Positions 17,717-26,381 of a stretch of DNA of 64,000 bases are shown here, piece after piece. Position 1 is the first letter of the stretch, and every line of letters starts with the position of its first letter. The DNA comes from Blautia faecicola (GTDB lineage: Bacteria; Bacillota; Clostridia; Lachnospirales; Lachnospiraceae), in NCBI RefSeq assembly GCF_004123145.1, contig NZ_SDKC01000001.1, positions 151,501 to 215,500 on the forward strand, written 5' to 3'. The position numbers were made by a program, and so were the translations under genes. The notes under the pieces were generated by a model. It made no database searches. It had not been told where the DNA came from and saw nothing but the letters and a program-made list of their open reading frames with translations.

Positions 17717-19120
17717 TTACGGAGCGGTGACCGGGAAGGATAGCGTTACCTCGAAGAACGTATCTGTCTGGAAAACTACAAGCTTTCCACTCATCCGCTC
17801 CATATTCCGCGTACTGCTCTTGAGACCGATGCGGTTGCTTTCTACTGCGGAATGTTCCGGTTTCACAGTATTTTTTAAGGCAAGACACAGCGCAGCATCT
17901 TTGTTGATTTCCGGCGGAAGCTGCATGGAAAGCGTGACTGTTTCCTGTTTGCTGCCATATTTCAGAATATTGGAAAACAGATTATTCAGGATCCGCTTGC
18001 AAAGCTCCGGGTCTGCCTGAATCGTAAGTGCGTCCGGGGTGGTGATGTCGGAAATGTCAGCATCCGGAAAGGATATATCCGTGTGAAACCCGGCCAGTTC
18101 CAGAAAATCCATCTGTTCCCGGAAAAGTCCGAGAAGCCGGGAAAGTGAAAAAGGGATCATCCGGATCTGTTCCGGCTCGGACACGTCGTATACCAGCGCA
18201 TATTCAAACATCCGGTCGGTGAGCCGGCGAATATCATCGGTTTTTTGCAGGCAGCGGGTGACATAGGTATTCTGCATATCGGGGTTGCGGTCTAATTGCA
18301 GGATGTCCAGATACCCGTGGAGAACAGTCAGCGGCGTGCGAAGATCGTGAGAGAGGGCGGCAATCAGTTCCCGGTTGGACTGGTGCGCCTCCTGTTCCTG
18401 ACGGATATTCTGATCGAGGGTGAGACGGAGATGGTCAAGTTCCCGGGAGAGAACACCGATCTCGTCTGCACCGGAAGATACAAGCGGAGTGGAGAGATCA
18501 CCGGCGGACATGCGAAGAATCTCCTGCTTTAGAAGTACCACCTGCTTCATTTTCCGGTTGATAAAAAACAGCAGGATCAGAAGGAACAGACCGACCGACA
18601 GAAACAAAGAGAACAGAAAGTAAGGAAAGATAAATATGGAACTGTGGTAAAAGGTGACAATCACGGTCGCGTAGCCATTTTTGAATTCTGTATTCCTTTC
18701 ATGCCGTTGTTCGGTCACCCCGTCAGTCAGACTATATCCGACATCGAAGAAGAACCGAAAGCGTTCTTTGCCCATACAGCGGGGATACTGACCGGCCCGG
18801 TAGATACCATCTTCCAGGCCATAGACATAAAGACCGGTGTAATCATCCAACCGATCAAATAAGGACTGCAGTTTTTCCACGGCTTCTGTATCCGATTCAG
18901 AATCAGGAATATCGTAGTTCAGAGCCTCTGTTCCAAGCATGGTCCAGAAATTTTCATCCGGCTGTGGAACAGGGAGCATTATGGGAAGATTTGTTTCTGT
19001 AATCACGTGAAGAACATACCATTTGTTTGCCCACAGAGTATGAAAAAGACCGAGGCAGAGCAGAGCAGAGGCAAAAAGAAGAAGCAGGAGTTTAGTACGT
19101 ATATGCTGAATCTTAATCAC
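17717..19120 (-). CDS. Sensor histidine kinase
   Basis: This 467-residue kinase has two transmembrane helices (about 10-30 and 165-188) enclosing an extracellular sensor region. HAMP follows at about 190-240, and HisKA carries the phospho-accepting His in AALSHDLRTPLTVLHGYL. The ATPase domain has a clear N box (NNLFSNILKYGSK), but the usual DxGxG and GLGLS boxes are reduced to NRIGLKSS. It is thus a compact variant of the VanS-like class. It overlaps the response regulator gene by 8 bp, so the two are coupled. Confidence 0.9.
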   Translation of the reverse strand: MIKIQHIRTKLLLLLFASALLCLGLFHTLWANKWYVLHVITETNLPIMLPVPQPDENFWTMLGTEALNYDIPDSESDTEAVEKLQSLFDRLDDYTGLYVYGLEDGIYRAGQYPRCMGKERFRFFFDVGYSLTDGVTEQRHERNTEFKNGYATVIVTFYHSSIFIFPYFLFSLFLSVGLFLLILLFFINRKMKQVVLLKQEILRMSAGDLSTPLVSSGADEIGVLSRELDHLRLTLDQNIRQEQEAHQSNRELIAALSHDLRTPLTVLHGYLDILQLDRNPDMQNTYVTRCLQKTDDIRRLTDRMFEYALVYDVSEPEQIRMIPFSLSRLLGLFREQMDFLELAGFHTDISFPDADISDITTPDALTIQADPELCKRILNNLFSNILKYGSKQETVTLSMQLPPEINKDAALCLALKNTVKPEHSAVESNRIGLKSSTRNMERMSGKLVVFQTDTFFEVTLSFPVTAP

Positions 19121-19826
19121 AGTGATACCCCCTTCCCCATGTGGTTTTTATGTAAACCGGATTCGACGGATCCGGTTCGATCTTCTGACGCAGATTCCGG
19201 ATATGGACGGTAATCGTGTTGCCGGCGCCGTAATAGTAAGGCTCTTCCCAGACGGCTTCATAAAGGCGCTGAGGAGAGAAAATCTGTCTGCGGTTGGAAA
19301 GCAGCAGCTTCAGGATCTGATACTCTGTGGAAGTGAGATCCACCGGATGTTGATGCAGCGTCACCTTTTCCGACCGGGGATCCAGGCACAGATCGCCGCA
19401 AGTCAACAGATTGGATGCTGACTGTCCGGCAGTCGGGGATTTTCCCTGATAGATCCGGTAACGGCGAATCAGCGCTCTGGTGCGTCCGAGAAGTTCCGTA
19501 TAGGAAAAGGGTTTTGCAAGGTAATCGTCCCCGCCACTGGAAAAGCCCATAAGTTTATCGCTGTCAGAGGTTCTGGCGCTTAAAAACAGGATCGGTACGT
19601 TGGTCAGCTGCCGGATCTTCTGGCAGGTTTCGTACCCGTTTAACCCCGGCATCATGATATCGAGAATGATCAGATCAAAACTGCCTTTTTCCAGAAAATG
19701 AAGGGCTGAACTGCCATCGGCAGCCTCTGTCACCCGGATATCTTCCCCTTCCAGTAAAACATGTATGATATCACGAATTTCCGGGTTATCGTCTACGACA
19801 AGAACCTGTGTGGTTTGCTGCTCCAT
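19113..19826 (-). CDS. OmpR-family response regulator
   Basis: The start is ATG 19826 (minus strand), after ACGGAGGG; a much longer open frame continues upstream across the promoter and is not real. The 237-residue protein has a receiver domain with the phosphorylatable Asp in LIILDIMMPGLNGYE and the switch Lys in YLAKPFSYTEL. A winged-helix DNA-binding domain ends VYIKTTWGRGYHCD. It works with the kinase just downstream. Tandem direct repeats lie just upstream of its own promoter. Confidence 0.93.
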   Translation of the reverse strand: MEQQTTQVLVVDDNPEIRDIIHVLLEGEDIRVTEAADGSSALHFLEKGSFDLIILDIMMPGLNGYETCQKIRQLTNVPILFLSARTSDSDKLMGFSSGGDDYLAKPFSYTELLGRTRALIRRYRIYQGKSPTAGQSASNLLTCGDLCLDPRSEKVTLHQHPVDLTSTEYQILKLLLSNRRQIFSPQRLYEAVWEEPYYYGAGNTITVHIRNLRQKIEPDPSNPVYIKTTWGRGYHCD

Positions 19827-19922
19827 ATGTTTCCCTCCGTTTTTCATAAAATCTCTGATCGTCCAGACTCTGCATTTGCAATTGCATGGTACCGGATATT
19901 GCCCGGTAACTTTCTGCTCCTC

Positions 19923-20010
19923 ATTATACAGGAATTTTACAGATTGTAAAAAAATCTTTAGAAATCTTAGGAATTTTCTTTCGTTAATTTTAAGAAACAG
20001 GGGGTACAAT
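19923..20010. promoter_or_regulatory. Divergent control region with tandem direct repeats
   Basis: On the minus strand, TTTACA (complement of 19945-19950) and TATAAT (complement of 19923-19928) form a 16-bp-spaced promoter for the regulator. AAATCTTTAG (19952-19961) and AAATCTTAGG (19962-19971) are tandem 10-bp repeats, a typical OmpR-type operator. On the plus strand TACAAT (20005-20010) lacks a good -35 and faces the GT2/YfhO genes, as expected if the regulator activates them. Confidence 0.5.
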
Positions 20011-20071
20011 GCTGAATCGAAGGAATAAAATGGATAAGTATACGTTCTGAAACGGAAAGAGGAGTGAGAGT

Positions 20072-21007
20072 ATGAACCTGATATCAGTGATTGTTCCCTG
20101 TTGGAACGAAGAAGAGACCATACCGATCTATTATGAACATATGTGTCCGGTGATGGATGCGATAGATGCGGACTGTGAACTGATCTTTGTGGATGACGGA
20201 TCACAGGATGCGACACTTTCGGAGATGAAGAAATTGTCAGAGAAGGATGCGCGCTGCCAGTATCTTTCTTTTTCGAGAAATTTCGGAAAAGAAGCTGCGA
20301 TTTACGCGGGACTCTGTAAGGCAAAGGGAGATTATGTGGTGGTGATGGATGTGGATCTGCAGGATCCGCCGGAACTGTTGCCGAAGATGTATGAGATGGT
20401 CAAAAGCGGAATCTGTGACAGCGTCGCCACCAGACGCTCCGACCGAACCGGGGAGCCGGTGATCCGCTCGTTTTTATCGGAAAACTTCTATAAATTTATT
20501 AACAAAATCTCAAAAACGCAGCTGGTATACGGTGCCAGAGATTACCGGATCATGTGCCGGAAGATGGTAGATGCCGTGTTGCAGATGAGTGAGTATAACC
20601 GGTTTTCGAAAGGAATCTTCAGCTGGGTAGGGTTCAGGACCGAATGGCTGGAATATGAGAATGTGGAGCGGTCTGCGGGAGAGACCAAGTGGTCCCTGCG
20701 CCAGCTTTTTAAATATTCTCTGGAGGGAATTACCGGATTTTCTGTGGCTCCGCTGTCGGTGGCAGCAGTGCTCGGCGTGGTATTCTGCGGGGTATCGTTT
20801 TTAATGATATTGTTTCTGGTGATCCGAACGCTGATCTGGGGAGATCCGGTGGCGGGCTGGCCTTCGATGGTCTGCGTGATCCTGTTTATGGGAGGGATCC
20901 AACTGCTCTGCATGGGAATCATGGGAGAGTATCTCTCGAAAACCTATCTGGAATCCAAACATCGCCCGATCTATATCGTAAGGAGTTCCAGTTATGAAAA
21001 AGAGTAA
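20072..21007 (+). CDS. Family 2 glycosyltransferase (GtrB/DPM-like)
   Basis: A 311-residue GT2 enzyme: VIVPCWNEEETIPIYYEHM at the N-terminus, DDGSQDATL, the metal-binding DVDLQDPPELLPKM, and two C-terminal transmembrane helices (about 230-255 and 265-290). Such enzymes move a sugar from a nucleotide donor to undecaprenyl phosphate at the inner membrane face. A GAGGAGTGAG ribosome site precedes the ATG. It overlaps the YfhO gene by 14 bp; the pair is a standard lipid-linked-sugar and surface-glycosylation module. Confidence 0.93.
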   Translation: MNLISVIVPCWNEEETIPIYYEHMCPVMDAIDADCELIFVDDGSQDATLSEMKKLSEKDARCQYLSFSRNFGKEAAIYAGLCKAKGDYVVVMDVDLQDPPELLPKMYEMVKSGICDSVATRRSDRTGEPVIRSFLSENFYKFINKISKTQLVYGARDYRIMCRKMVDAVLQMSEYNRFSKGIFSWVGFRTEWLEYENVERSAGETKWSLRQLFKYSLEGITGFSVAPLSVAAVLGVVFCGVSFLMILFLVIRTLIWGDPVAGWPSMVCVILFMGGIQLLCMGIMGEYLSKTYLESKHRPIYIVRSSSYEKE

Positions 21008-23522
21008 TGCAAAAGAGAGAATTTGCGGACTGGCATGTTACGTTGCACTGGCTGTTCTGACTGTGGCGGCGTGCTGGTTTTTTGCCGGAAGATACGGTGT
21101 TTTCGGGGCAAATATGGACTGGATCAGTCAGCACAGCGTGTTCCCGGAGTATTTCCGGCAGCAGTTTTATCAGACGGGACAGTTTTTCCCGGAATACGCG
21201 GCGAACATCGGCGGCGGGCAGAATATTTACAATTTTTCCTATTACGGGCTGTATAATCCGATCGTGCTGATCGCCTATCTGCTTCCGTTTGTGAAAATGA
21301 GCGATTATCTGATGGCTGCCAGTGTGATCTGTCTGGCGGCTTCCGTCTGCCTGCTGTACGGCTGGCTGAAAAAACGGAGATTTTCCACAGAGATTGCACT
21401 GGGCGTGGCAGTCCTGTTTTTACTGGCGGGGCCGATGATCTACCAGTCCTGTCATCAGATTATGTTTGTGCAGTATATGCCATTCTTACTGATGACGTTT
21501 CTGGGTGTGGATAGGTACTGGGAAAAAGGAAAACCAGGTCTGTATACCCTGGGTGTGTTTCTGATGATTCTGACCAGTTTTTATTTCAGCATCGCGGGAA
21601 TGGCAGCGCTATTTTTATACGGCTGGTATGGTTATCCCAAAGGGATCCGAAAGAGAAAACTGTTCGGATTCCTGGTTCCGATGATCGTGGCGGTACTTTC
21701 AGCCGGGGTACTGCTGGTTCCTACGGCATATGCGATCCTGCAGCGAAGCGGAAGTTCGAAAAGCCAGAACCTGAAAGAACTGCTGATGCCGAAGCTGCAG
21801 CTGGAAAGTTCATTGTACGGCGCTTACAGTGTGGGGCTGACGGTTATTCTGGTGGCGGTTTTGCTTGGTGGAATCGTGTGTGGATCGATCCGGGAGCGGG
21901 TGGTATCGGTGGTCTGCGTGGCACTTCTGACGGTTCCCGTATTTGCCTGGGGATTTAACGGGCTGCTGTATGTGCGGTATAAGTCACTGATTCCGTTCCT
22001 GCCATTTTTCTGTTATCTTACGGCAGTGTTTTTGAACCGTATGAAAAACGGGGAAATAGGAAGATGGAAAGGAGCATTCATATTTGGCGGTACGGTGGGG
22101 GTCAGTCTGCTGGCACTTTATCTGCAGGGGGACGGATCGAGGGCGCAGAATTATCAGCTGATCCTGTTCGAAAGCGCAGCACTGTTTTTCTTCTTCCTGA
22201 TCTTTCAGAAGTGGAAACGCCCGTTCCTACTTCTTGTCCCGGCACTGGTATGCCTGGTGCTGATCAATCATGCGGTGAACGGAAAGGCAGGCAATCTGGT
22301 GCAGAAAGAAGATTATCAGGAGATCACAGACAGTGCCTGGCAGGATGCCGTGCGAGATGCGCTGGACGGAGAGACCGGTCTGTACCGGGCGGAGCAAAGC
22401 GGAGTTGCCAAGAAGCGAAAGGATAACGTAAACCGAATCTGGGATATGCGCCAGATGACGACTTCGGTATATTCTTCTGCCTATAATGCAGAGTATCAGA
22501 AGTTTCGGGACAATGTTTTTCAGGTGGAACAGCCGTTTCGAAACGGGCTGATGCAGTCCGCCTCGGCCAATCCGCTGTTTCAGAAATTTATGGGAGTCAA
22601 ATATGTGATCGGACGGAGTGAAGACGGGGAGAACTTCACGACGGAGATGCAGGAGGCGGCTGCGTCGGTGATCTACGGAACGAATCAGGTGATCGCGGAA
22701 AAAACGTATCAGGCCATGAAATTCCCGTATAATCAGACCATGCTGATGCAGTATGCGGTAACAGGAAATGAAAAGATCGCCGATACAGGGGTTGAAAAGA
22801 CGAAGGGTATACAGGAAACAAACGTAACGTTTACGGCGAAGCAGGGAGTGACAAAGGAAGACGATTCCTGGAAGATCAAGACAAAAAAAGAGCAGAAAGC
22901 CACACTTTCTCTTGACGAAGATGCATCGGGAAAAGAGAGAATCCTGTATCTGCAATTTGATGTGGAAAATGGCCATCCGAACCGGGATGTGAGCATCGTG
23001 ATCAACGGGATCAGAAATAAGCTGACGGCAAAAAGTCATCTGTATTATAATGACAACACGACATTTACTTATGTGATGAAACTTTCCACAGATCAGGAAA
23101 AGATAAAAATGACGTTCGGTGCGGGAACTTATCGGATCTGTAACCTGAAAAGCTATGTCAGTGATACGGCGGTGCTGGAAGATGATTCCCTGTACCAGTC
23201 CACATTCACACCGGACTGGAACGCAACAAAGGGGAATCAGATCAGCGGAAGTATCAAGATGAAGCAGGACGGTTATCTGATCACATCGATCCCGTACGAC
23301 AGTCACCTGGAGATCAAAGTGGACGGAAGAGAGGTTGTGACGGAGAAAGTCAACACGGCGTTTGTGGGCTGCCGGATGGTAAGCGGAGAACACTGGGTGA
23401 CGATCACCTATCATGCACCGGGACTTTCCGCGGGAAAATGGATCAGCCTGATGGGGATCCTGCTGTGGGCAGGGATGTGGGTTCTGATGCGTAAATTCAG
23501 AAGAAGAGAAAAAAATCTGTAA
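20994..23522 (+). CDS. YfhO-family multi-spanning membrane glycosylation protein
   Basis: This 842-residue protein has about a dozen transmembrane helices in the first 430 residues, a long extracytoplasmic C-terminal beta domain and a final helix before KFRRREKNL. The N-terminal loop YAANIGGGQNIYNFSYYGLY is the typical YfhO segment. YfhO proteins are GT-C-like enzymes that glycosylate wall polymers such as lipoteichoic acid, using the undecaprenyl-sugar made by the partner GT2. Coupling to that gene by overlap supports the role; the acceptor is unknown. Confidence 0.9.
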   Translation: MKKSNAKERICGLACYVALAVLTVAACWFFAGRYGVFGANMDWISQHSVFPEYFRQQFYQTGQFFPEYAANIGGGQNIYNFSYYGLYNPIVLIAYLLPFVKMSDYLMAASVICLAASVCLLYGWLKKRRFSTEIALGVAVLFLLAGPMIYQSCHQIMFVQYMPFLLMTFLGVDRYWEKGKPGLYTLGVFLMILTSFYFSIAGMAALFLYGWYGYPKGIRKRKLFGFLVPMIVAVLSAGVLLVPTAYAILQRSGSSKSQNLKELLMPKLQLESSLYGAYSVGLTVILVAVLLGGIVCGSIRERVVSVVCVALLTVPVFAWGFNGLLYVRYKSLIPFLPFFCYLTAVFLNRMKNGEIGRWKGAFIFGGTVGVSLLALYLQGDGSRAQNYQLILFESAALFFFFLIFQKWKRPFLLLVPALVCLVLINHAVNGKAGNLVQKEDYQEITDSAWQDAVRDALDGETGLYRAEQSGVAKKRKDNVNRIWDMRQMTTSVYSSAYNAEYQKFRDNVFQVEQPFRNGLMQSASANPLFQKFMGVKYVIGRSEDGENFTTEMQEAAASVIYGTNQVIAEKTYQAMKFPYNQTMLMQYAVTGNEKIADTGVEKTKGIQETNVTFTAKQGVTKEDDSWKIKTKKEQKATLSLDEDASGKERILYLQFDVENGHPNRDVSIVINGIRNKLTAKSHLYYNDNTTFTYVMKLSTDQEKIKMTFGAGTYRICNLKSYVSDTAVLEDDSLYQSTFTPDWNATKGNQISGSIKMKQDGYLITSIPYDSHLEIKVDGREVVTEKVNTAFVGCRMVSGEHWVTITYHAPGLSAGKWISLMGILLWAGMWVLMRKFRRREKNL

Positions 23523-23548
23523 CTACTTTTAATGGGAAGAGTGATATA

Positions 23549-24694
23549 ATGGATAAAAAATCTGGAAGGAAGAGGATCATGAAATTATATCAGTTCCCAT
23601 CGGGTGATGAAGTACATCGTTATAAAAAATCGCTGGTCATCTGTTTTGCGGGAGAACGGAAAGTACTGGGAACAGGGCCGAACAACGGCGGCTATCGAAC
23701 AGATCTGAAAGCCGTCTTTAATCACGACTGTAATCCGGGACCGGGTATATCATGTGAGCTTCGGGCAGATACCTATCCGAAACATATGGATCTCATAGCA
23801 GCACAGGAACTGGGACTGGATGCGGAACACTGCACCGGACTTATGACGGCTGCGAGTATGGAAAATGTATCGATACAGTCGATGAAATATGAAGATTTTA
23901 CGGTGACAGCGCTGGTGACAGGCGAAATCCGGAACAATGGAGGACGGGTGGGAGATCCGGCGGTCTGGCATGAGAAAGCGGATATTTCCCATCCTGTCAG
24001 ACCGGGAACCATCAATATTCTGTTACATATCGATGCCAACCTGTCAGAGGGAGCACTTGCAAGGGCAATGGTAACCTGTACGGAAGCCAAGACAGCTGCT
24101 TTGCAGGAACTTCTTGCTCCGAGCCGGTATTCCAGAGGCATCGCGACGGGTTCCGGTACGGACGGAATGATTGTTATCTGCAATGCGGAATCGGATGTGT
24201 ATCTGACTAATGCCGGCAAACACTGCAAACTGGGAGAGTACATCGGGAAAACGGTAAAAAAGGCGGTCAAAGAAGCATTGTATCTGCAATCAGGACTCAG
24301 CCCGGAATATCAGTATGACATTTTTCAACGGATGGATCGGTTTGGAGTGACGGAGGATGCTCTGTGGGAACGGTATGAGCAGAAAACATCTGGATTTGCC
24401 AGAGCACATTTCAGTGATGCGCTGGATCGGATCCGGAGAGAAGATGAACTGGTGGTTCAGACTTCTCTGTATGCACATCTGCTGGATCAGACAGAGTGGG
24501 GGATGTTAAAACCGGACAAAGCATGGAGCGCAGGAAAGCAGTTGCTCAGGCAGCTTGGATGGGAAGAAAAAAAGCAGCCACAGATGTCGGAACCAAAAAG
24601 TACGGATGTGAAAGACACGTGGATCATGTGGATGACAGAATATTATATGCAGATGGTTTTAAACAGGATCACACTTTCTTCTGGAAAAAATTAG
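23549..24694 (+). CDS. cbiZ: CbiZ-type adenosylcobinamide amidohydrolase
   Basis: This 381-residue cytoplasmic protein carries the CbiZ domain (PF01955) at about 20-235. Recognisable parts are LVTGEIRNNGGRVGDPAVW, TINILLHIDANLSEGALARA, CTEAKTAALQEL and ATGSGTDGMIVICN. CbiZ cleaves the aminopropanol side arm of cobinamide or cobamides to give cobyric acid, so imported corrinoids can be rebuilt with another lower ligand. The C-terminal 140 residues are helical and not assigned. ATG 23579 also has a good ribosome site (GGAAGGAAGAGG) and would shorten it by 10 residues. It lies about 2 kb before the B12-riboswitch operon, supporting a corrinoid theme for the region. Confidence 0.88.
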   Translation: MDKKSGRKRIMKLYQFPSGDEVHRYKKSLVICFAGERKVLGTGPNNGGYRTDLKAVFNHDCNPGPGISCELRADTYPKHMDLIAAQELGLDAEHCTGLMTAASMENVSIQSMKYEDFTVTALVTGEIRNNGGRVGDPAVWHEKADISHPVRPGTINILLHIDANLSEGALARAMVTCTEAKTAALQELLAPSRYSRGIATGSGTDGMIVICNAESDVYLTNAGKHCKLGEYIGKTVKKAVKEALYLQSGLSPEYQYDIFQRMDRFGVTEDALWERYEQKTSGFARAHFSDALDRIRREDELVVQTSLYAHLLDQTEWGMLKPDKAWSAGKQLLRQLGWEEKKQPQMSEPKSTDVKDTWIMWMTEYYMQMVLNRITLSSGKN

Positions 24695-24789
24695 ATATTT
24701 CGATTATAATATCGGATAAATAGAAGGTTTTCTTTTCGGGAGGAGAAAAGGAAAACTATTGAGGTATATAGAAAAGAAGAGGATATTAT

Positions 24790-25593
24790 ATGGAAGATAA
24801 CGTACTAATCCGTAGGGTTGCGGTGGAATCTGTCAGTGAAAAATATCAGGTGGATTCCGGATACGATGTAATAGGCAAAGAATGTCTGAAGAATAATATC
24901 AAGGTGAAACAGATTACGATGCCTGAGATTAGAAGAATTGGTCAGCAGGCATTTTTCAGCTGTACAACATTGAAAAATGCAGAATTTCCCAAGGTAGTAA
25001 CTGTGGGAAAGGAGGCTTTTGCAAACTGCAGTAATCTGCGAAGGATCTCTTTTCCGAAATCGTTGCGAAGTCTGGAAAAAGGGGCGTTTTATAAGTGCAA
25101 ACGTGCCAATTCCGTAAGTTTTTCGGAGGACAGTGCGTGCAGAGAGATTCCGGACAGGACGTTTGCAGAATGCAGGCAGATGAAGATCCTGGTGCTGCCG
25201 GATGCGCTGGAAGAGATCGGTGCAGAGGCGTTTTACAAGTGCGAAGAGCTGACACGGGTGAGACTGCCGGATACCCTGCGAAAGATCGGAAAACGGGGAT
25301 TTTATCAGTGCGGACTGGAAGAACTTCACCTTCCGGAACATCTGGAATATATCGGTGAGAGCGCATTTTTAAAATGTAAGAAACTGGAATATGTCCGTGT
25401 ACCGGAAAGTGTCAGAATGATTGGAAAGTGGGCGTTCCACGGCTGCGGACGTCTGAAAAAACTGGAGATTCATCACGACCCGGAAGAAGTGGGCGAGTGG
25501 ATCACCAATAAAAACTGTACGATTGTCTGTCCGAAGGGAAGTAAGATGGAAGCCTATGCGAAATCGTACGAGGTAAATGTAGAATATCTGTAA
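24790..25593 (+). CDS. BspA-type leucine-rich repeat protein
   Basis: 267 residues with eight or so LRR_5 units of about 23 residues (pattern IGxxAFxxCxxLxxVxLPxxL). There is no signal peptide or anchor. The final part, NCTIVCPKGSKMEAYAKSY, is the usual end of such proteins. Without secretion signals it may be cytoplasmic or a displaced fragment of a surface protein. The next feature is the B12-controlled promoter, so it is not obviously part of that operon. Confidence 0.85.
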   Translation: MEDNVLIRRVAVESVSEKYQVDSGYDVIGKECLKNNIKVKQITMPEIRRIGQQAFFSCTTLKNAEFPKVVTVGKEAFANCSNLRRISFPKSLRSLEKGAFYKCKRANSVSFSEDSACREIPDRTFAECRQMKILVLPDALEEIGAEAFYKCEELTRVRLPDTLRKIGKRGFYQCGLEELHLPEHLEYIGESAFLKCKKLEYVRVPESVRMIGKWAFHGCGRLKKLEIHHDPEEVGEWITNKNCTIVCPKGSKMEAYAKSYEVNVEYL

Positions 25594-25626
25594 AACAGAT
25601 GTTTTCGGCAATTCAAAGGAAAGAGA

Positions 25627-25655
25627 TTGACAAATTTTTGTCTATGCTATATGAT
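25627..25655 (+). promoter_or_regulatory. Consensus promoter of the B12-controlled operon
   Basis: TTGACA (25627-25632) and TATGAT (25650-25655) are spaced by exactly 17 bp. Transcription would begin near 25662, just ahead of the first cobalamin aptamer. Confidence 0.8.
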
Positions 25656-25678
25656 TTAGCTATAAAAGAATATGGGAT

Positions 25679-25888
25679 TATGGCATAATTGGAAATGGTT
25701 TGTCCATTTCAGGAAGTCCGGTCAGATTCCGGTACGGCTTATCCCCGCTGTAATGAGGACGAAAGCTGTCATACCACTGGGAAACCGGGAAGGGACAGCA
25801 AGTAGGAGAGAACTCAGAGTCAGAATACAGACAGTTATGCACCATAGTAACGGAGTCCGGAGGCATAAACGGAGGTTTTATTTTTTTG
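25679..25888 (+). promoter_or_regulatory. Cobalamin (B12) riboswitch
   Basis: The canonical core is readable: GGAAGTCCGGTCAGATTCC, then CCCCGCTGTAATGAGGACGA, CACTGGGAAACCGGGAAGG, and AGTAGGAGAGAA leading to GAGTCAGAATACAGAC. The outer helix pairs TATGGCATAA (25679-25688) with TTATGCACCATA (25835-25846), and GAAATGG..CCATTTC forms an inner arm. Downstream, GGCATAA (25862-25868) can compete for the TTATGC strand ahead of a T-run at 25881-25887, giving a plausible switching platform. Bound corrinoid should turn expression down. Confidence 0.9.
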
Positions 25889-25928
25889 TCTCGATTTGAG
25901 GATTTCAGATAACAACAGAATATAGATA

Positions 25929-26081
25929 CAGTCGCATCTTTGCGTGGAAAGAGGAAACCGGTCAGATCCCGGTGCCATACAGGACATAGAACCTGATTTG
26001 ATCGGACAGCCCGATATACTCGCTGGTACAGGGTATAGTCTCTGGAGGGATACTATACCCTGAAGCGGGAGAAGCGATTGT
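25929..26081 (+). promoter_or_regulatory. Second cobalamin-like aptamer, different architecture
   Basis: ACAGTCGC (25929-25936) pairs with GCGATTGT (26074-26081) to close a domain containing GTGGAAAGAGG and GGAAACCGGTCAGATCCCGG, the latter echoing the first riboswitch core. An ATCGGACAGCCCGAT hairpin with ATACTC beside it, and a perfect CAGGGTATAGT..ACTATACCCTG arm near 26033, follow. The layout resembles a class-II-type cobalamin aptamer rather than a duplicate of the first. Assignment needs a covariance-model search. Confidence 0.6.
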
Positions 26082-26086
26082 GAATA

Positions 26087-26118
26087 TGAAAAAAGTTTCT
26101 CTTAGGAGAAACTTTTTT
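26087..26118 (+). terminator. Intrinsic terminator of the riboswitch leader
   Basis: AAAGTTTCTC TTAG GAGAAACTTT with flanking A and T runs, directly after the second aptamer. This is the likely attenuation point for the 28-kb operon. Confidence 0.85.
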
Positions 26119-26245
26119 TTGATTTACAGGAAAGTAATTTCCTGTAAATCAAAAAAAACGCTCCGCGGGGATACGCACTGAGGCGTATAAGGTAGATGTC
26201 GCAAGCGACCGCCACAGGCGCGAGAATGTGCAAGGCACATTCTTT
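26117..26245 (-). repeat. Palindromic leader block, possibly a diverged dispersed repeat
   Basis: A perfect 16-bp hairpin, TTTGATTTACAGGAAA with TTTCCTGTAAATCAAA, overlaps the leader terminator. It is followed by GTCGC..GCGAC and GTGC..GCAC hairpins. On the minus strand, CCCCGCGGAGCGT resembles the CTCGCGGAGCGTG loop of the repeat before metG, so this may be a distant member. The remaining 26246-26381 holds only the ribosome site of the next gene (AAAAAGGAGGG). Confidence 0.45.
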
Positions 26246-26381
26246 GTTATCTGAAAATAAGTAACCATCCTTAAACGGATGCGAGGTCCATGTTTTTTAA
26301 ATATCACAAAAAGGGAGGAGAGAGGAAAAGGAAAAGTAGGAAAAAGATGTTGAAAGTATGCAAAAAGGAGGGCAATAACGC

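Noticed and set aside
19827-20324. Long N-terminal extension of the response regulator frame
   Set aside because: It runs through the promoter and operator region and lacks a ribosome site; ATG 19826 with GGAGGG gives a normal-length regulator.
17717-20324. Possible control of the B12 locus by the OmpR-type system
   Set aside because: The system sits about 6 kb away, beside glycosylation genes, and the B12 operon has its own promoter and riboswitches.
22227-23414. 395-codon minus-strand ORF inside the YfhO gene
   Set aside because: The plus-strand frame is clearly coding; the antisense frame is open because of codon bias, has odd His/Arg/Cys composition and no start signal.
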